Notes under the pieces: model-generated
The model's database searches: none
Told to the model about the DNA's origin: nothing
What the model saw: only the letters and a program-made list of their open reading frames with translations
Origin: Blautia coccoides
Lineage (GTDB): Bacteria; Bacillota; Clostridia; Lachnospirales; Lachnospiraceae
Direction of reading: 5' to 3'
NCBI RefSeq assembly: GCF_034355335.1
Contig: NZ_CP136422.1
Span: forward strand, 5,988,501 to 6,052,500
DNA: 64,000 nucleotides
Shown: positions 8,710-18,319 of the stretch, piece after piece
Numbering within the stretch: position 1 is the stretch's first letter
Layout: every line of letters begins with the position of its first letter
Program-made: the position numbers and the translations under genes

Positions 8710-10650
8710 ATGGATACTTTGACTCTCTCCCTCCGTCAGAGAAAGATTCTGCACATACTTCAAAATCAAAATTCCTATATTACAGGAAAGAAGATTGCCG
8801 AGGACCTGGATGTCTCTTCCCGGACCATCCGTAACGATATTCAGGAGCTGAATCATTTTCTGACTGCTTATAACACACATATTCTTTCTGAACAGAGCAA
8901 GGGATATCTTTTATATACAGAGGCTCCGGATAAGTTAAAAGAATTGAATGGAAACGACACTGTTTTTTTTACCAAAGAAGACCGCATGCGTTACCTGGCA
9001 TTTCAGCTCTGCCTGTCCGGAGAACCGCTGAACCTGTTTGATCTGGAAGATGAGATGTTTGTCAGCCACACCACATTAATGTACGATCTCCATGCATTAA
9101 AACGGAAATATACATTGGCAGAACCTCATATTGAACTGATCCAGCATAAAAACACCATTTCCTACGAAAAAAACGAGTATAAAATACGTGCGGTACTCTT
9201 AAATCTGTTTCATGAAGACTGGGATTACAACGCAAAGGGAAATGCCTATTATGGTTATCATTTTCTCGATGAACAGATCATGGACTTTTTGCTGGATATC
9301 GTTCCTTTTCATCTCCACCGCTATCACATCCGGATGGAAGACCCCAGTCTGGTTGCACTTGAACTTTCTCTGGCTATTATGTACCACAGGATCATGTCAG
9401 GATACCGTCTTCCTGAAACTGCTCCTGTTCCCATGACAAACACAGCAGCCTATCTGGTTACCAGGGATTTGTTTACGGATTTGGAAAAGAAGATGCACTG
9501 CAGCTTTCCCACTGCAGAGAGAGATTTTATTTATCATTTTATTTCACAGGCGATCCTGTTAGATGAATCTTTGATTTCAGAGGGAAATGCAGAATTTTAT
9601 ATCGGACCTATTACCATTGAAATGGCAGACCGCTTTCTTGCAAGAATTAAAAGAGTTTTTACAATTGACTTTTCAGATGACAGGGAATTTTATATTACCT
9701 TGCTGCTTTATCTGCGCACACTGCAAGGCAATCACTGTATTTTCTATGCACAGGGAAATGCAAATACCACCAAGAAGAACCTGCTTCCGGAATTTGAGTT
9801 TGCCTATCTGTTTCAGGATATTGCTTTTGAGTGCATGGGACGCCGTCTTACCGAGATAGAGCTCATCAATCTGGCCTTTTGTCTTTCGGGAGCATTAGAA
9901 TACCATTTTACGGTTCACCCGGAAAAGAAAATCAACACTGTGATCTGCTGTCATATGAACATGACTACAACATGGGCTATAAAACGTAAAGTCCTGGCAA
10001 TGTTCGGCAGTTATCTAGAAGTTACGGACCTGCTTCCTGTAAATTCCAAAAGTACCTTTGATTTTTCCCGGACAGACCTTGTGTTGACCACCGTGAAAAA
10101 AAAGATCAGTGACAACGCTGCCACCAGAACCATTTACCTTGACAGCTTTGTAAACTTTTCTTCCTCCTCTTTTCAGAATGATATTAAAATGCTGGCAATG
10201 CGCTCTCTGTGTCCTCAGCCGTCTGCTCCCACTGAAAGTCTCTTTCAAAATGCTTACTGGCATGGGAACAAGGACCTTACCGAGAGATTTCCCATTATAG
10301 AGGAGATGATGTCCGACTTTATCCGGGATGATATTGCTTCTGAAAAGCATTTACTGGAGATTCTAAGCCGGGAATCTGTGTCTTCCTTTGCCATTGAAAA
10401 CAACATTGTCTTTCTGTACTCTGTTGTTCCGGCACAGGAAACCAAACTGTCCTTTATGACTTTATCACACCGTATTGTCTGGAACACGAAAAAGATCCAG
10501 ATGGTGATTATGGCAGTTTTTTGCAGGGAAGACCGTAACCTGCTCTTTTACTTAAACAATTTATTCTATCACAGCCATGATTTTGAAGCTTTTAAAATAC
10601 CACAAAACGAATCCGAAAAAAATGATTTTTTCCGTTTATCCGGTGTTTAA
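8710..10650 (+). CDS. PRD-domain transcriptional regulator (BglG/MtlR-like)
   Basis: 646 residues. An N-terminal helix-turn-helix (about 8-60, ITGKKIAEDLDVSSRTIRND) is followed by a second winged-helix region (95-170), two PRD-like helical regions (about 180-400), an EIIB-like segment (about 410-490, containing VICCHMNMTTTW) and an EIIA-like C-terminus (about 540-640). Such proteins are DNA-binding activators normally controlled by PTS phosphorylation. The usual PRD histidines are not obvious here: the second PRD reads NLAFCLSGALE where a His is expected at the Cys. No PTS genes are nearby. It is divergent from the sugar operon and is its probable regulator. Confidence 0.85.
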   Translation: MDTLTLSLRQRKILHILQNQNSYITGKKIAEDLDVSSRTIRNDIQELNHFLTAYNTHILSEQSKGYLLYTEAPDKLKELNGNDTVFFTKEDRMRYLAFQLCLSGEPLNLFDLEDEMFVSHTTLMYDLHALKRKYTLAEPHIELIQHKNTISYEKNEYKIRAVLLNLFHEDWDYNAKGNAYYGYHFLDEQIMDFLLDIVPFHLHRYHIRMEDPSLVALELSLAIMYHRIMSGYRLPETAPVPMTNTAAYLVTRDLFTDLEKKMHCSFPTAERDFIYHFISQAILLDESLISEGNAEFYIGPITIEMADRFLARIKRVFTIDFSDDREFYITLLLYLRTLQGNHCIFYAQGNANTTKKNLLPEFEFAYLFQDIAFECMGRRLTEIELINLAFCLSGALEYHFTVHPEKKINTVICCHMNMTTTWAIKRKVLAMFGSYLEVTDLLPVNSKSTFDFSRTDLVLTTVKKKISDNAATRTIYLDSFVNFSSSSFQNDIKMLAMRSLCPQPSAPTESLFQNAYWHGNKDLTERFPIIEEMMSDFIRDDIASEKHLLEILSRESVSSFAIENNIVFLYSVVPAQETKLSFMTLSHRIVWNTKKIQMVIMAVFCREDRNLLFYLNNLFYHSHDFEAFKIPQNESEKNDFFRLSGV

Positions 10651-10682
10651 ATTATATCTGATTTTTGCCAAAGGAGCCTGCC

Positions 10683-11300
10683 ATGCCAGTTATCTATTAT
10701 ACCTATTATACCCCTGTCTCAGATTCCGTCAGCGCAGTGGAAGCACAGGAACACTCACTGGGAAGGACTCTTCTCCTCACCGGACTCAAGGAGCTGTACC
10801 ATATTCACTACTCCACAGATAAGTTAGAGGAATCTCTCCTTATCTCCCCGGAGGGAAAGCCTTATCTGGCGGGTCTGCCAGGTATTCACTTTAACATCAC
10901 CCACTGTCACAGGCTGGTGGCATGTGCTTTTTCCTGCCGTCCCATCGGCATTGACGGGGAATTGCCCGGAGCTTTTGAAAACACACTGATAAAAAAAGTA
11001 TTTTCCCCTGAGGAAAAATACTTTTTTTATCAAACAGCCACTACGGCTGAGCTTCGTATTCAATGGTTTTTTAAATTCTGGACTTTAAAAGAAGCTTATG
11101 TAAAAAAAACCGGAACCGGTATCAGCATACCTCTTACAAAGCTTACCTTTACCTTTTCCCATATTCCCGCGCCCGATACCATTGGCTGCCCGGACCCTGA
11201 AACGGCCTGCAGGCAGTTTGTCTTAAAGACGGGGCATATTCTGTCTGTCTGTTACGAATCTGACTCCGGAGATGAGACAATCTCATTAAACCTTTTATAG
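10683..11300 (+). CDS. 4'-phosphopantetheinyl transferase (Sfp type)
   Basis: 205 residues. Magnesium/CoA-binding motifs are IGIDGEL (the Asp and Glu of the family's GxDxE-like motif) and FWTLKEAYVK (the WxxKEA motif), with FSPEEKYFF between them. It transfers phosphopantetheine from CoA to carrier proteins. The start at 10683 follows AAAGGAG by six bases; the in-frame ATG at 10665 has no site. It lies 32 bases after the regulator and may be cotranscribed. No NRPS, PKS or carrier protein gene is present in the window. Its last 49 bases overlap tail-to-tail with the next gene. Confidence 0.9.
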   Translation: MPVIYYTYYTPVSDSVSAVEAQEHSLGRTLLLTGLKELYHIHYSTDKLEESLLISPEGKPYLAGLPGIHFNITHCHRLVACAFSCRPIGIDGELPGAFENTLIKKVFSPEEKYFFYQTATTAELRIQWFFKFWTLKEAYVKKTGTGISIPLTKLTFTFSHIPAPDTIGCPDPETACRQFVLKTGHILSVCYESDSGDETISLNLL

Positions 11301-12241
11301 CGATCCATTTCCTGTCTGATATACTCAGCATTTTGGGGATCACTTAATTTAGATATACATATTTTGATCATACCCTGTATCTCATTATAGTGCTCATAGA
11401 TACCTTCCTGTGTATTTCGTGCCCTTCTGATTTCTTCCTCCGGCCAGTGAATGGTCACTTTTTCATCTTTCACACTCATCTTGCCCCAGATTCCGCACAC
11501 CGGGCATTCCACCTCTGTGGTGCCGTTCATATTCAACATGCGGCAATGGCACACAGGGCAGGTGCCGTCTTCTTCCGGTTCTCCCACCCAGATATCTGTC
11601 TGGCTGTAAGGTTTTCCGATGGACTGGGCTACTGCTTTTCCCAGAGAAGCACATCTCCCCATTAAATCTCTGTCTAACACCGGATGAGCTGTGATTCCCT
11701 GTTGGTATGCATCCACATGGCCCACACATTTCTGTACAAAAGAAAAGTCAAACAAATGCAGCATGGGCAGCCCTAATGCCACCCAATTGCGGGTACCTGC
11801 ACCTCCCACGGAGATATATGCGGAATAGCGGTCCTTGAAATAACGTTCATCCAGCAGAGGTTTTCCGGCTGCCGCACGCTTCTTGTTTTCTTCCAGCAGC
11901 GACGCACGGTCATGGGAAGGACAGAGACGATCCATAAAATTTTTAAACTGCCCTACAATGCCAACTGCATACACCGGCGCACCGATAATAATACCGTCAC
12001 AGTTTAGATAAGCCTCCTCCAGGATATGGTAATCATCCTTTAAGCAGCATTTGATTTCCACCTCTCCTTTGTCGCGGCAGCGGGAGCAATAATCACATGC
12101 ATGGCAGTGATCGATCCGCATGGCCATTGTATTGATAAACTCTACCTCCGCCCCTTCTGCCCTTGCGGCAAACAGTGCTTCCTTTACCATAATATCGCAC
12201 CGCTGGTTTTTCCGGCCGAATGAAATCCCCAATATTTTCAT
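11252..12241 (-). CDS. Flavodoxin-fold Fe-S flavoprotein / NADPH-dependent FMN reductase
   Basis: 329 residues. The N-terminal half is an FMN-reductase/flavodoxin fold (MKILGISFGRKNQRCDIMV; GIIIGAPVYAVGIVGQFKNF). A cysteine cluster near 48-68 (CHACDYCSRC followed by CC) resembles the cluster-binding loop of iron-sulfur flavoproteins. A C-terminal zinc-ribbon-like pair, CPVCHC and CPVCG, lies about residues 230-255. It probably shuttles electrons or reduces a small molecule in the cytoplasm. It sits 48 bases downstream of the AraC-GH39 regulator gene on the same strand and may share its transcript. The substrate is unknown. Confidence 0.82.
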   Translation of the reverse strand: MKILGISFGRKNQRCDIMVKEALFAARAEGAEVEFINTMAMRIDHCHACDYCSRCRDKGEVEIKCCLKDDYHILEEAYLNCDGIIIGAPVYAVGIVGQFKNFMDRLCPSHDRASLLEENKKRAAAGKPLLDERYFKDRYSAYISVGGAGTRNWVALGLPMLHLFDFSFVQKCVGHVDAYQQGITAHPVLDRDLMGRCASLGKAVAQSIGKPYSQTDIWVGEPEEDGTCPVCHCRMLNMNGTTEVECPVCGIWGKMSVKDEKVTIHWPEEEIRRARNTQEGIYEHYNEIQGMIKICISKLSDPQNAEYIRQEMDRYKRFNEIVSSPESDS

Positions 12242-12289
12242 AACTGCTCATTTCCTCTCTTTTCGTTTTTTGTTCCGTATCTGTCTGTT

Positions 12290-14698
12290 CTATGACATAA
12301 CATATTTAATACTGATCAATGCAATCTCGTTGGCTGACAACTCTTCATCGACAGCCAGCATACCATTTTGGGTATTTGCCTCCTTTATGGTCAGTTTAGG
12401 TTCACAGACCCTCCGAAAATGCCTGATGTCATTTTTTGACAATTCATTTTCATAGCCCATTTCCTTCCAAATACCAAGGACATTGCCATTCCAGTCATTG
12501 ATACGATTGACTTTTATACAATAGTTTCCTTCCCGCACTCCCTGTAGCTGAAGCTGCAGTTTTAACTTGCACCTGCTCTCGTAATATTTCCACATACTTT
12601 CTTTTTCCAGATCCGTCTCAGGCGTAAGATAATAATTATAGTTCAGCTTCTGCTGATTATGGCATACGATCCTGTAATTATCGTGCCCGTCTGTGGTGAC
12701 CAGATAATTTTTGTCTTTTCCCACAAGGCAGGGAAAAAGGCGGTTCAAAAAATAAAAAGCAAACCCCGAAGGTTTCAAAAATCCATCTTTGGCCAGCAGG
12801 CCTCCTCCGCCGAACAACACCTTGGGCGTATCAAAAGACACACACTGTATGTCGCTGCCCACGCTATACGCCATGGACGCAGTCTTGCCCCAGAGATCGA
12901 TCACGTTTTTTACAATATATGCACCTTTAAAGTTTGTATCATGGATATAATTACGGTCACTGGGTGTCAGATTCCAATGAGTGATATAGACCGGCAGTCC
13001 GCCCATTCCGGCAGCAGCTATCACTGCCAGCTCTTTTTCTATCAGATGGACAAACCCGTCGTCATCTGAACTTCTCTTGGCAAAGGTATCCAGTCCATCC
13101 GAACCTCGTTCATAGGAATTATAATATATGGATATAAAATCCGGCTGATACTCTCTCTTTGTCCACATACTCAGAAATTCTTTCCTATCTGCCCGTCCAT
13201 AATCCATCCGGATTCCATATCCGCCCACCTTAATATCTTTATTGCATTCTTTGATGATCCGGCAGGTAATTTCAAATCTGTCCAGATATTTTTTTCGCTC
13301 TATCCTGTCATCCCTGTACGCCTCATTAAACCAGAGTTCAAACCTCCAGTTCTTCAGATTTGTCTGCTCATAGCGCATCCCCAGATGGCGTACAAAAACC
13401 TTCATGAGTCTTTCCCACTGCTCACTTGTATATTCTGAAAAATGTTTTTTCTTGGTCACTGCCTCTCCAACTGTATAGCAGATAGACACCGGCCTGATGC
13501 CTAAATCAATATGCGGCAGCATTCCCTGTTCCAGTACAAAGTCCAAAACAGCATCAATCCTGCTGAAATCATAATGCTCCAAATCCGGCTTAATATAAAA
13601 ATCTTCCGTGAATATATTCCAAAACCTGATATACTTAAATCCCAGCGTTCTCTGCAGGATCAGTAAATGTCCCTGTACGGACGAGTGCAGCAGATTTTCT
13701 GCTTCTCCCAGATTAATGGTATCCCCCCAGTAATTCTGGAACATTTCCTTTTGCTCTACAAAGTATTGGGCCTTACATATCTCAACCTTTTTCTCTTCCC
13801 ATTCTTCCGGTACCGGAGGTTCGACATCCCCTATGATTTCTTCCACACGCTTTTTCAGAGCAGCCGCTTTCGTAATGTCGTCTTGCATGTTATCTTCCGC
13901 CGCAGCCTGTCTGCGGAACTCTGACGGTGTTAATCCGTAACTTTTCTTGAACACTTTATTAAAAAAGGCCACCGAGGTAAAACCGCAGTTGTATGCAACT
14001 GCAGTAATGGGGATATCTGTATACAAAAGTTCATCTGATGCATGGAAAATCCTCACATTGGTCAGATAACTGCCAAAAGTCATTCCGTAGTTCTTTTTAA
14101 AAAAACGTGACAGATATCCATTGGAGAGATACAGTTGATCGGAGAGTTCCTTGATACTGATAGGCTGGGAATAGTTGGAATGGATATACTGGTTAATCTG
14201 TCCGATCCGCTCCCCGTAAGGATCCTCATCATCTTCACTGTATTGATAATCCGTGGAATTCACCATAAAATTTACAGACAACTGATGTAAAACCGCATAG
14301 CAGTCCGACATAAAACCAAAGGTATGTTCGTAATCCCGTTTTTCAATATAATGCTTCAGCAGATGCTTGAGAAGCTGCCTCAGTTTATGATAATTTTCAT
14401 TGTCCGATGCGCTGGAATCACACCAGAAAAAAATATCGGCATTATCCACCTGCCTGCAGGCTTCCTGATAATTAATGCTCAGCTGCATAAGCAGGTAATC
14501 TTCAGACTGATTCACCGCATATCGTTTATTGGAATTAATTACGATAACATCCTCTTGGTTTAAATGATATTGTTTTTGCTCCACCTTCACATCCAGTTTT
14601 CCTTCCAGAACAAACAAAACCTTGATTTCTGTAAGCACCAATTCCTCATGTCTGGAATTATCCTGGATAGAAAGACTGAACAGTTCTTTTTTCCTCAT
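12290..14698 (-). CDS. AraC-family regulator fused to a GH39-like domain
   Basis: 802 residues. A cupin-like sensor (about 1-100) is followed by a two-HTH AraC domain (about 163-264, ending YGLTPSEFRRQ) and a GH39 beta-xylosidase-like TIM barrel (about 305-790). The acid/base Asn-Glu is retained at 458-459 (FELWFNEAY). The nucleophile strand reads VYITHWN, with His574 where GH39 xylosidases have Glu in ITEFN; the following residues through IHDT align well with that family. The GH domain is therefore probably a sugar-binding sensor rather than a hydrolase. No signal peptide is present, so it acts in the cytoplasm. Likely targets are the adjacent flavoprotein/ABC genes. Confidence 0.9.
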   Translation of the reverse strand: MRKKELFSLSIQDNSRHEELVLTEIKVLFVLEGKLDVKVEQKQYHLNQEDVIVINSNKRYAVNQSEDYLLMQLSINYQEACRQVDNADIFFWCDSSASDNENYHKLRQLLKHLLKHYIEKRDYEHTFGFMSDCYAVLHQLSVNFMVNSTDYQYSEDDEDPYGERIGQINQYIHSNYSQPISIKELSDQLYLSNGYLSRFFKKNYGMTFGSYLTNVRIFHASDELLYTDIPITAVAYNCGFTSVAFFNKVFKKSYGLTPSEFRRQAAAEDNMQDDITKAAALKKRVEEIIGDVEPPVPEEWEEKKVEICKAQYFVEQKEMFQNYWGDTINLGEAENLLHSSVQGHLLILQRTLGFKYIRFWNIFTEDFYIKPDLEHYDFSRIDAVLDFVLEQGMLPHIDLGIRPVSICYTVGEAVTKKKHFSEYTSEQWERLMKVFVRHLGMRYEQTNLKNWRFELWFNEAYRDDRIERKKYLDRFEITCRIIKECNKDIKVGGYGIRMDYGRADRKEFLSMWTKREYQPDFISIYYNSYERGSDGLDTFAKRSSDDDGFVHLIEKELAVIAAAGMGGLPVYITHWNLTPSDRNYIHDTNFKGAYIVKNVIDLWGKTASMAYSVGSDIQCVSFDTPKVLFGGGGLLAKDGFLKPSGFAFYFLNRLFPCLVGKDKNYLVTTDGHDNYRIVCHNQQKLNYNYYLTPETDLEKESMWKYYESRCKLKLQLQLQGVREGNYCIKVNRINDWNGNVLGIWKEMGYENELSKNDIRHFRRVCEPKLTIKEANTQNGMLAVDEELSANEIALISIKYVMS

Positions 14699-14755
14699 AT
14701 ATTCTCCAAATCATATTACATAATGAATAGTTTCACGAATGGTTACTTAATTCTG

Positions 14756-14783
14756 ATTGTAGCATATCCCTCAAAATCCACAA
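14756..14783 (-). promoter_or_regulatory. Promoter of the AraC-GH39 gene
   Basis: On the minus strand TTGTGG (14778-14783) and TACAAT (14756-14761) are 16 bases apart, and the -10 is extended (TGCTACAAT). It lies 58 bases before the ATG in the 145-base gap after the flavoprotein gene. No convincing terminator is visible in that gap. Confidence 0.55.
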
Positions 14784-14843
14784 TGCATTAATTTGTCAAA
14801 TATTCTATACTTTTCTATACTGTTTGCGGAAAACATCCTGTTT

Positions 14844-16289
14844 TTATTTCTGGATATATTCGGCTGCACTCATTCCGGCAATACGCCCGCTGTTCACAGC
14901 AAAACCCATGGAATTTCCCGGAAGCAGGAACATATAGCTGTCATCATAAATATTGCAGGCATCCGCTCCGGCGCAGTACAGTCCGGGAATGGGCATGAAC
15001 TCCCTGTCACAGGCTTCACAGTTTTCATTGATACGGACGCCTCCCACAGTTCCGTAACCTCCCGGATGGTGGGCGGCTGCATAAAATGGCGCTTTGAATA
15101 TAGGCCTTAAATACCGCTTTGCCTTAAAAAATTCTTCGTCCACACTGTCACAGAAGAAATTATAGTCATCTATGGTTTCCTTCAGATTCTCAACATCAAT
15201 TCCCGCTTTTTCAGCCAGTTCCTCGATGGTATCTGCCCGGAAGAAATTATGGGAACCGTTTTCCATAAGACTCTCAAATCCCTCAAAAAAGTCTGACACA
15301 TCGGATACATTTGCCACTAAGCTGGTGACATCCACTCCGTGTTTTATGTAATACTTGATGATAGAGGTATCCACAATGTTAAATACCACTTTATCCTTTT
15401 GATGGTTTGCCAGATTACTCAGATAAGTGCTGTTCTGGATATATTCTTCGTTCATAATGCGCTTTCCAAACCGGTTTACAAGAAGATTCGGCTGCTTGAA
15501 AATGTTGGAGACACTGGCATTTGCCGGCTCCCCGCCTCCTAAATCAGCCGCCATCTCGATCCGGATGGGCATCTGGTCAGCACCCGCCTCCCATGCCATA
15601 CGGATACCATCCCCCACCATACCGGGAACAGCAAAGTTATACACATCTTTTCCGTATTCCAGCCCTGTATATTCTTTGATCATCTCAGTATTTGCGCCTG
15701 CGCCGCCTGTACAGATAATGGCTGCGTCACAGCGCACTTCTATCTCTTCATTATTCTGGCCTCTTGCCCGCACTCCCACAACTCTTCCGTCTTCCTTGAG
15801 GATTTGTGTTGCGGCTGTCTCCAGAAGTACCGTCACACCCAGTTCCAATGCCTTATTATATAAGGCTCTGTTCATAAAAGAAGCGGCTCTTGGGCCAATT
15901 CCTTTATCCGTTTTTACAATATGCCAGGTTGCCTCTGATTGCGGAAAATAACGAAATGCCCCTTCAAATTCTACGCCTATATCTTCCAGCCATTCTATTG
16001 TTTCCGCTGACTGGGCAAAATATCTCTTGACTAACCGGGCGTCTACATTGTAATGTGTATAGTCCATAAACATATCAAATGCTTTTTCCACAGTAATATC
16101 TATCATCTGTTTTTTCTGATATTTTGTCCCTATTCCCAGTGGCCCCATCCCCATATTTGCCGTACCTCCGATTGTACTGCTTTTTTCCAATACAATTACA
16201 TCCGCTCCGTCCTGAGCAGACTGTACAGCTGCAGATAATCCGGAAGGTCCTGCTGCTATTACACAAATTTGCGTATCATATCTTTTCAT
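14844..16289 (-). CDS. FAD-dependent oxidoreductase (fumarate reductase flavoprotein-like)
   Basis: 481 residues. The N-terminal dinucleotide-binding motif reads VIAAGPSGLSAAV (first Gly replaced by Ala), followed by the FAD-binding LEKSSTIGGTANMG. A capping domain lies about 230-350, and the C-terminal FAD segment includes GGVRINENCE, GLYCAGADAC and GNSMGFAVNSGRIAG. The family reduces fumarate-like enoates or oxidises their saturated forms. There is no FMN-binding or heme domain, so a separate electron donor is needed; the flavodoxin-like protein at 11252-12241 is a candidate. It is the last gene of the peptide-type ABC operon, suggesting that it processes the imported compound. Not a core succinate dehydrogenase, since no subunit B/C is present. 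Confidence 0.87.
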   Translation of the reverse strand: MKRYDTQICVIAAGPSGLSAAVQSAQDGADVIVLEKSSTIGGTANMGMGPLGIGTKYQKKQMIDITVEKAFDMFMDYTHYNVDARLVKRYFAQSAETIEWLEDIGVEFEGAFRYFPQSEATWHIVKTDKGIGPRAASFMNRALYNKALELGVTVLLETAATQILKEDGRVVGVRARGQNNEEIEVRCDAAIICTGGAGANTEMIKEYTGLEYGKDVYNFAVPGMVGDGIRMAWEAGADQMPIRIEMAADLGGGEPANASVSNIFKQPNLLVNRFGKRIMNEEYIQNSTYLSNLANHQKDKVVFNIVDTSIIKYYIKHGVDVTSLVANVSDVSDFFEGFESLMENGSHNFFRADTIEELAEKAGIDVENLKETIDDYNFFCDSVDEEFFKAKRYLRPIFKAPFYAAAHHPGGYGTVGGVRINENCEACDREFMPIPGLYCAGADACNIYDDSYMFLLPGNSMGFAVNSGRIAGMSAAEYIQK

Positions 16290-16362
16290 TATCTGTTTTC
16301 TCCTTTACCATACCCGCTTACCCTGAAGGTGCCCCGGCTGTTACTGCGTCGTCTTTTCACTT

Positions 16363-17325
16363 TTATTTCATGAACTCTTCCGCCCGGTGACACGCCACCA
16401 TGTGGTCAGGTTTAATCTCTCGAAGCTCTGGCTCAGTCTCCCGGCATTCCTGTTTTGCATAAGGGCATCTGGCTGCAAAGCGGCAGCATACTTTTGGATC
16501 AATAGGAGAAACAATTTCTCCTTTTAACACCATTCTCTCATGCTTATAGCTCACCTTAGGAATGGGGATTGCTGACAGCAATGCCTTTGAATACGGATGA
16601 ATCGTATTTTTAAAGATTTCGCTGGCAGGACATTTCTCAATCATCTGTCCCAGATACATCACTGCAATATCGTCAGAAATATGTTTTACCACCGACATGT
16701 CATGAGTGATAAACATGTAGGTCAGCCCTCTCTCCTCCTGAAGATCCTGAAGCAGATTCAGTATTTGGGCCTGTATAGATACATCCAGGGCTGATACCGG
16801 TTCGTCACAGACAATAAACTGCGGATTCAATGATAATGCACGGGCAACCCCGATACGCTGACGCCGTCCGCCGTCCAGTTCATGAGGATATGTCCTCTCC
16901 AGTCTTTTTGCAAGTCCTACCAGTTCCATCATCTCCCTGGCCCTGTCGGTAACTTCCTTACCTGACATGGAGCGGTTGTTTACACGGATCGGCTCCTCGA
17001 TCAACTGGAGAATATTCATGCGTGGATCCAGGGATGCGTACGGATCCTGGAAGATCATCTGAATATCAGAACGATATTTCTCCTTAAATTCTTTTTTGGG
17101 CATGTTGGCAATCTCTGTTCCGTCGTAAAAAATCTGCCCATCTGTTGGATCATGGAGTCTCATCAGGGTTTTTCCAAGGGTTGATTTTCCGCAGCCTGAT
17201 TCTCCAACGATTCCAATGGTTTTTCCTTTTTCGATGTTAAAAGTCACATTATCAACCGCATGAAGTGTCCCTCTGGGGGTAGAAAAATATTTTTTCAGGT
17301 TCTTTACTTCTATGATATTTCCCAT
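16363..17325 (-). CDS. Peptide/nickel-type ABC transporter ATPase (DppF/OppF-like)
   Basis: 320 residues. Walker A is GESGCGKST, Walker B IVCDEPVSALD and the switch His is in FITHDMS. The signature reads LDGGRRQR instead of the common LSGGQ, a variant I have seen in this subfamily. The C-terminal Opp/Dpp cysteine motif (CCRFAARCPYAKQEC) is present. It starts one base after the dppD-like stop, with GGAGGAA inside the upstream coding end, so translation is coupled. It forms the importer ATPase heterodimer with the next-upstream gene product. Confidence 0.93.
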   Translation of the reverse strand: MGNIIEVKNLKKYFSTPRGTLHAVDNVTFNIEKGKTIGIVGESGCGKSTLGKTLMRLHDPTDGQIFYDGTEIANMPKKEFKEKYRSDIQMIFQDPYASLDPRMNILQLIEEPIRVNNRSMSGKEVTDRAREMMELVGLAKRLERTYPHELDGGRRQRIGVARALSLNPQFIVCDEPVSALDVSIQAQILNLLQDLQEERGLTYMFITHDMSVVKHISDDIAVMYLGQMIEKCPASEIFKNTIHPYSKALLSAIPIPKVSYKHERMVLKGEIVSPIDPKVCCRFAARCPYAKQECRETEPELREIKPDHMVACHRAEEFMK

Positions 17326-18306
17326 CTATTCTTCCTCCCATCCTTCTGTATATTGACAGCACTTTACTTCATGAACGGCATCCAGCCTCACCCTTTGAGG
17401 GTCGCATTTTTTACAGCAGTCTTTTCTTTCCTCACAGCGCTGGTAAAAGCTGCAGTATTCAGGAAGATCTGCCGGATTGGGTACTAGACCCTGAATCACA
17501 TGCAGCCGCTTTACCTCCTCCTCCAGGGATGGAATAGACCGGTATAACGCCTTTGTGTACGGATGTTTTGCCTTGTTAAATATATCTTCCACTGTGCCGT
17601 ACTCCACAATTTCACCGGCATACATGACTGCGCAGTAATCACACATCTCCGCCACAATTCCCAGATCATGGGTGATCAATATCATGGATGTGCCGTTGAC
17701 ATCCTGCAGTTCCCGCATCATATCCAGAATCTGTGCCTGTATGGTCACATCCAGGGCTGTTGTGGGTTCATCCGCGATCAAAAGATCCGGTTTACATGCC
17801 AGCGCAATGGCAATGACAATACGCTGCTTCATGCCCCCTGAAAACTGGTGAGGGTAATCTTTATACCTGTCCCGCCCGATTCCCACCATTGCCAGCATAT
17901 CCTGGGCCCTTTTCAAGGCGTCGGCCTTGGAGCAGCGGTCATGCAGATAAACAACCTCTGCAATCTGCTCTCCTACGGTCTTCACCGGATTCAGCGCTGT
18001 CATTGGGTCCTGAAAGATCATACTGATTTGTTTTCCGCGGACTGCACGCATTTCTCTCTCGCTTTTCTTTAAAAGGTCCTCTCCGTCCAACAGAATAGAC
18101 CCCTGAATGACGTGTCCCACTTTCGGCGGCAAAAGCCCCATAATGCCGTAAGCAGTGGTGGTTTTCCCTGCACCGGTTTCACCCACCAGGCCCAGCACCT
18201 TCCCCTTTTCCAGAGTGATCGTAATATTGTTGACAGCCTCCACTACTGATTCATCTGTTTCATAATGGATGACCAAATCTTTTACTTCCAGTATATTTTC
18301 GCTCAT
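17326..18306 (-). CDS. Peptide/nickel-type ABC transporter ATPase (DppD/OppD-like)
   Basis: 326 residues. Walker [11 protein letters not shown], signature FSGGMKQR, Walker [13 protein letters not shown] and His-switch LITHDLG are all intact. The C-terminal oligopeptide-transporter motif has cysteines at [14 protein letters not shown]. The ATG at 18306 follows AGGGAG by nine bases; the GTG at 18312 is only three bases from it. Thirteen bases separate it from the upstream permease gene. It energises import of the solute captured by the family 5 binding protein. Confidence 0.93.
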   Translation of the reverse strand: MSENILEVKDLVIHYETDESVVEAVNNITITLEKGKVLGLVGETGAGKTTTAYGIMGLLPPKVGHVIQGSILLDGEDLLKKSEREMRAVRGKQISMIFQDPMTALNPVKTVGEQIAEVVYLHDRCSKADALKRAQDMLAMVGIGRDRYKDYPHQFSGGMKQRIVIAIALACKPDLLIADEPTTALDVTIQAQILDMMRELQDVNGTSMILITHDLGIVAEMCDYCAVMYAGEIVEYGTVEDIFNKAKHPYTKALYRSIPSLEEEVKRLHVIQGLVPNPADLPEYCSFYQRCEERKDCCKKCDPQRVRLDAVHEVKCCQYTEGWEEE

Positions 18307-18319
18307 ATCCACATGCTCC

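Noticed and set aside
12290..14698. Annotating the AraC-GH39 protein as an active beta-xylosidase
   Set aside because: The nucleophile Glu is replaced by His, and the protein is cytoplasmic with a DNA-binding domain.
14844..16289. Succinate dehydrogenase/fumarate reductase subunit A
   Set aside because: No iron-sulfur or membrane subunits are nearby, and the gene belongs to a peptide-type ABC operon.
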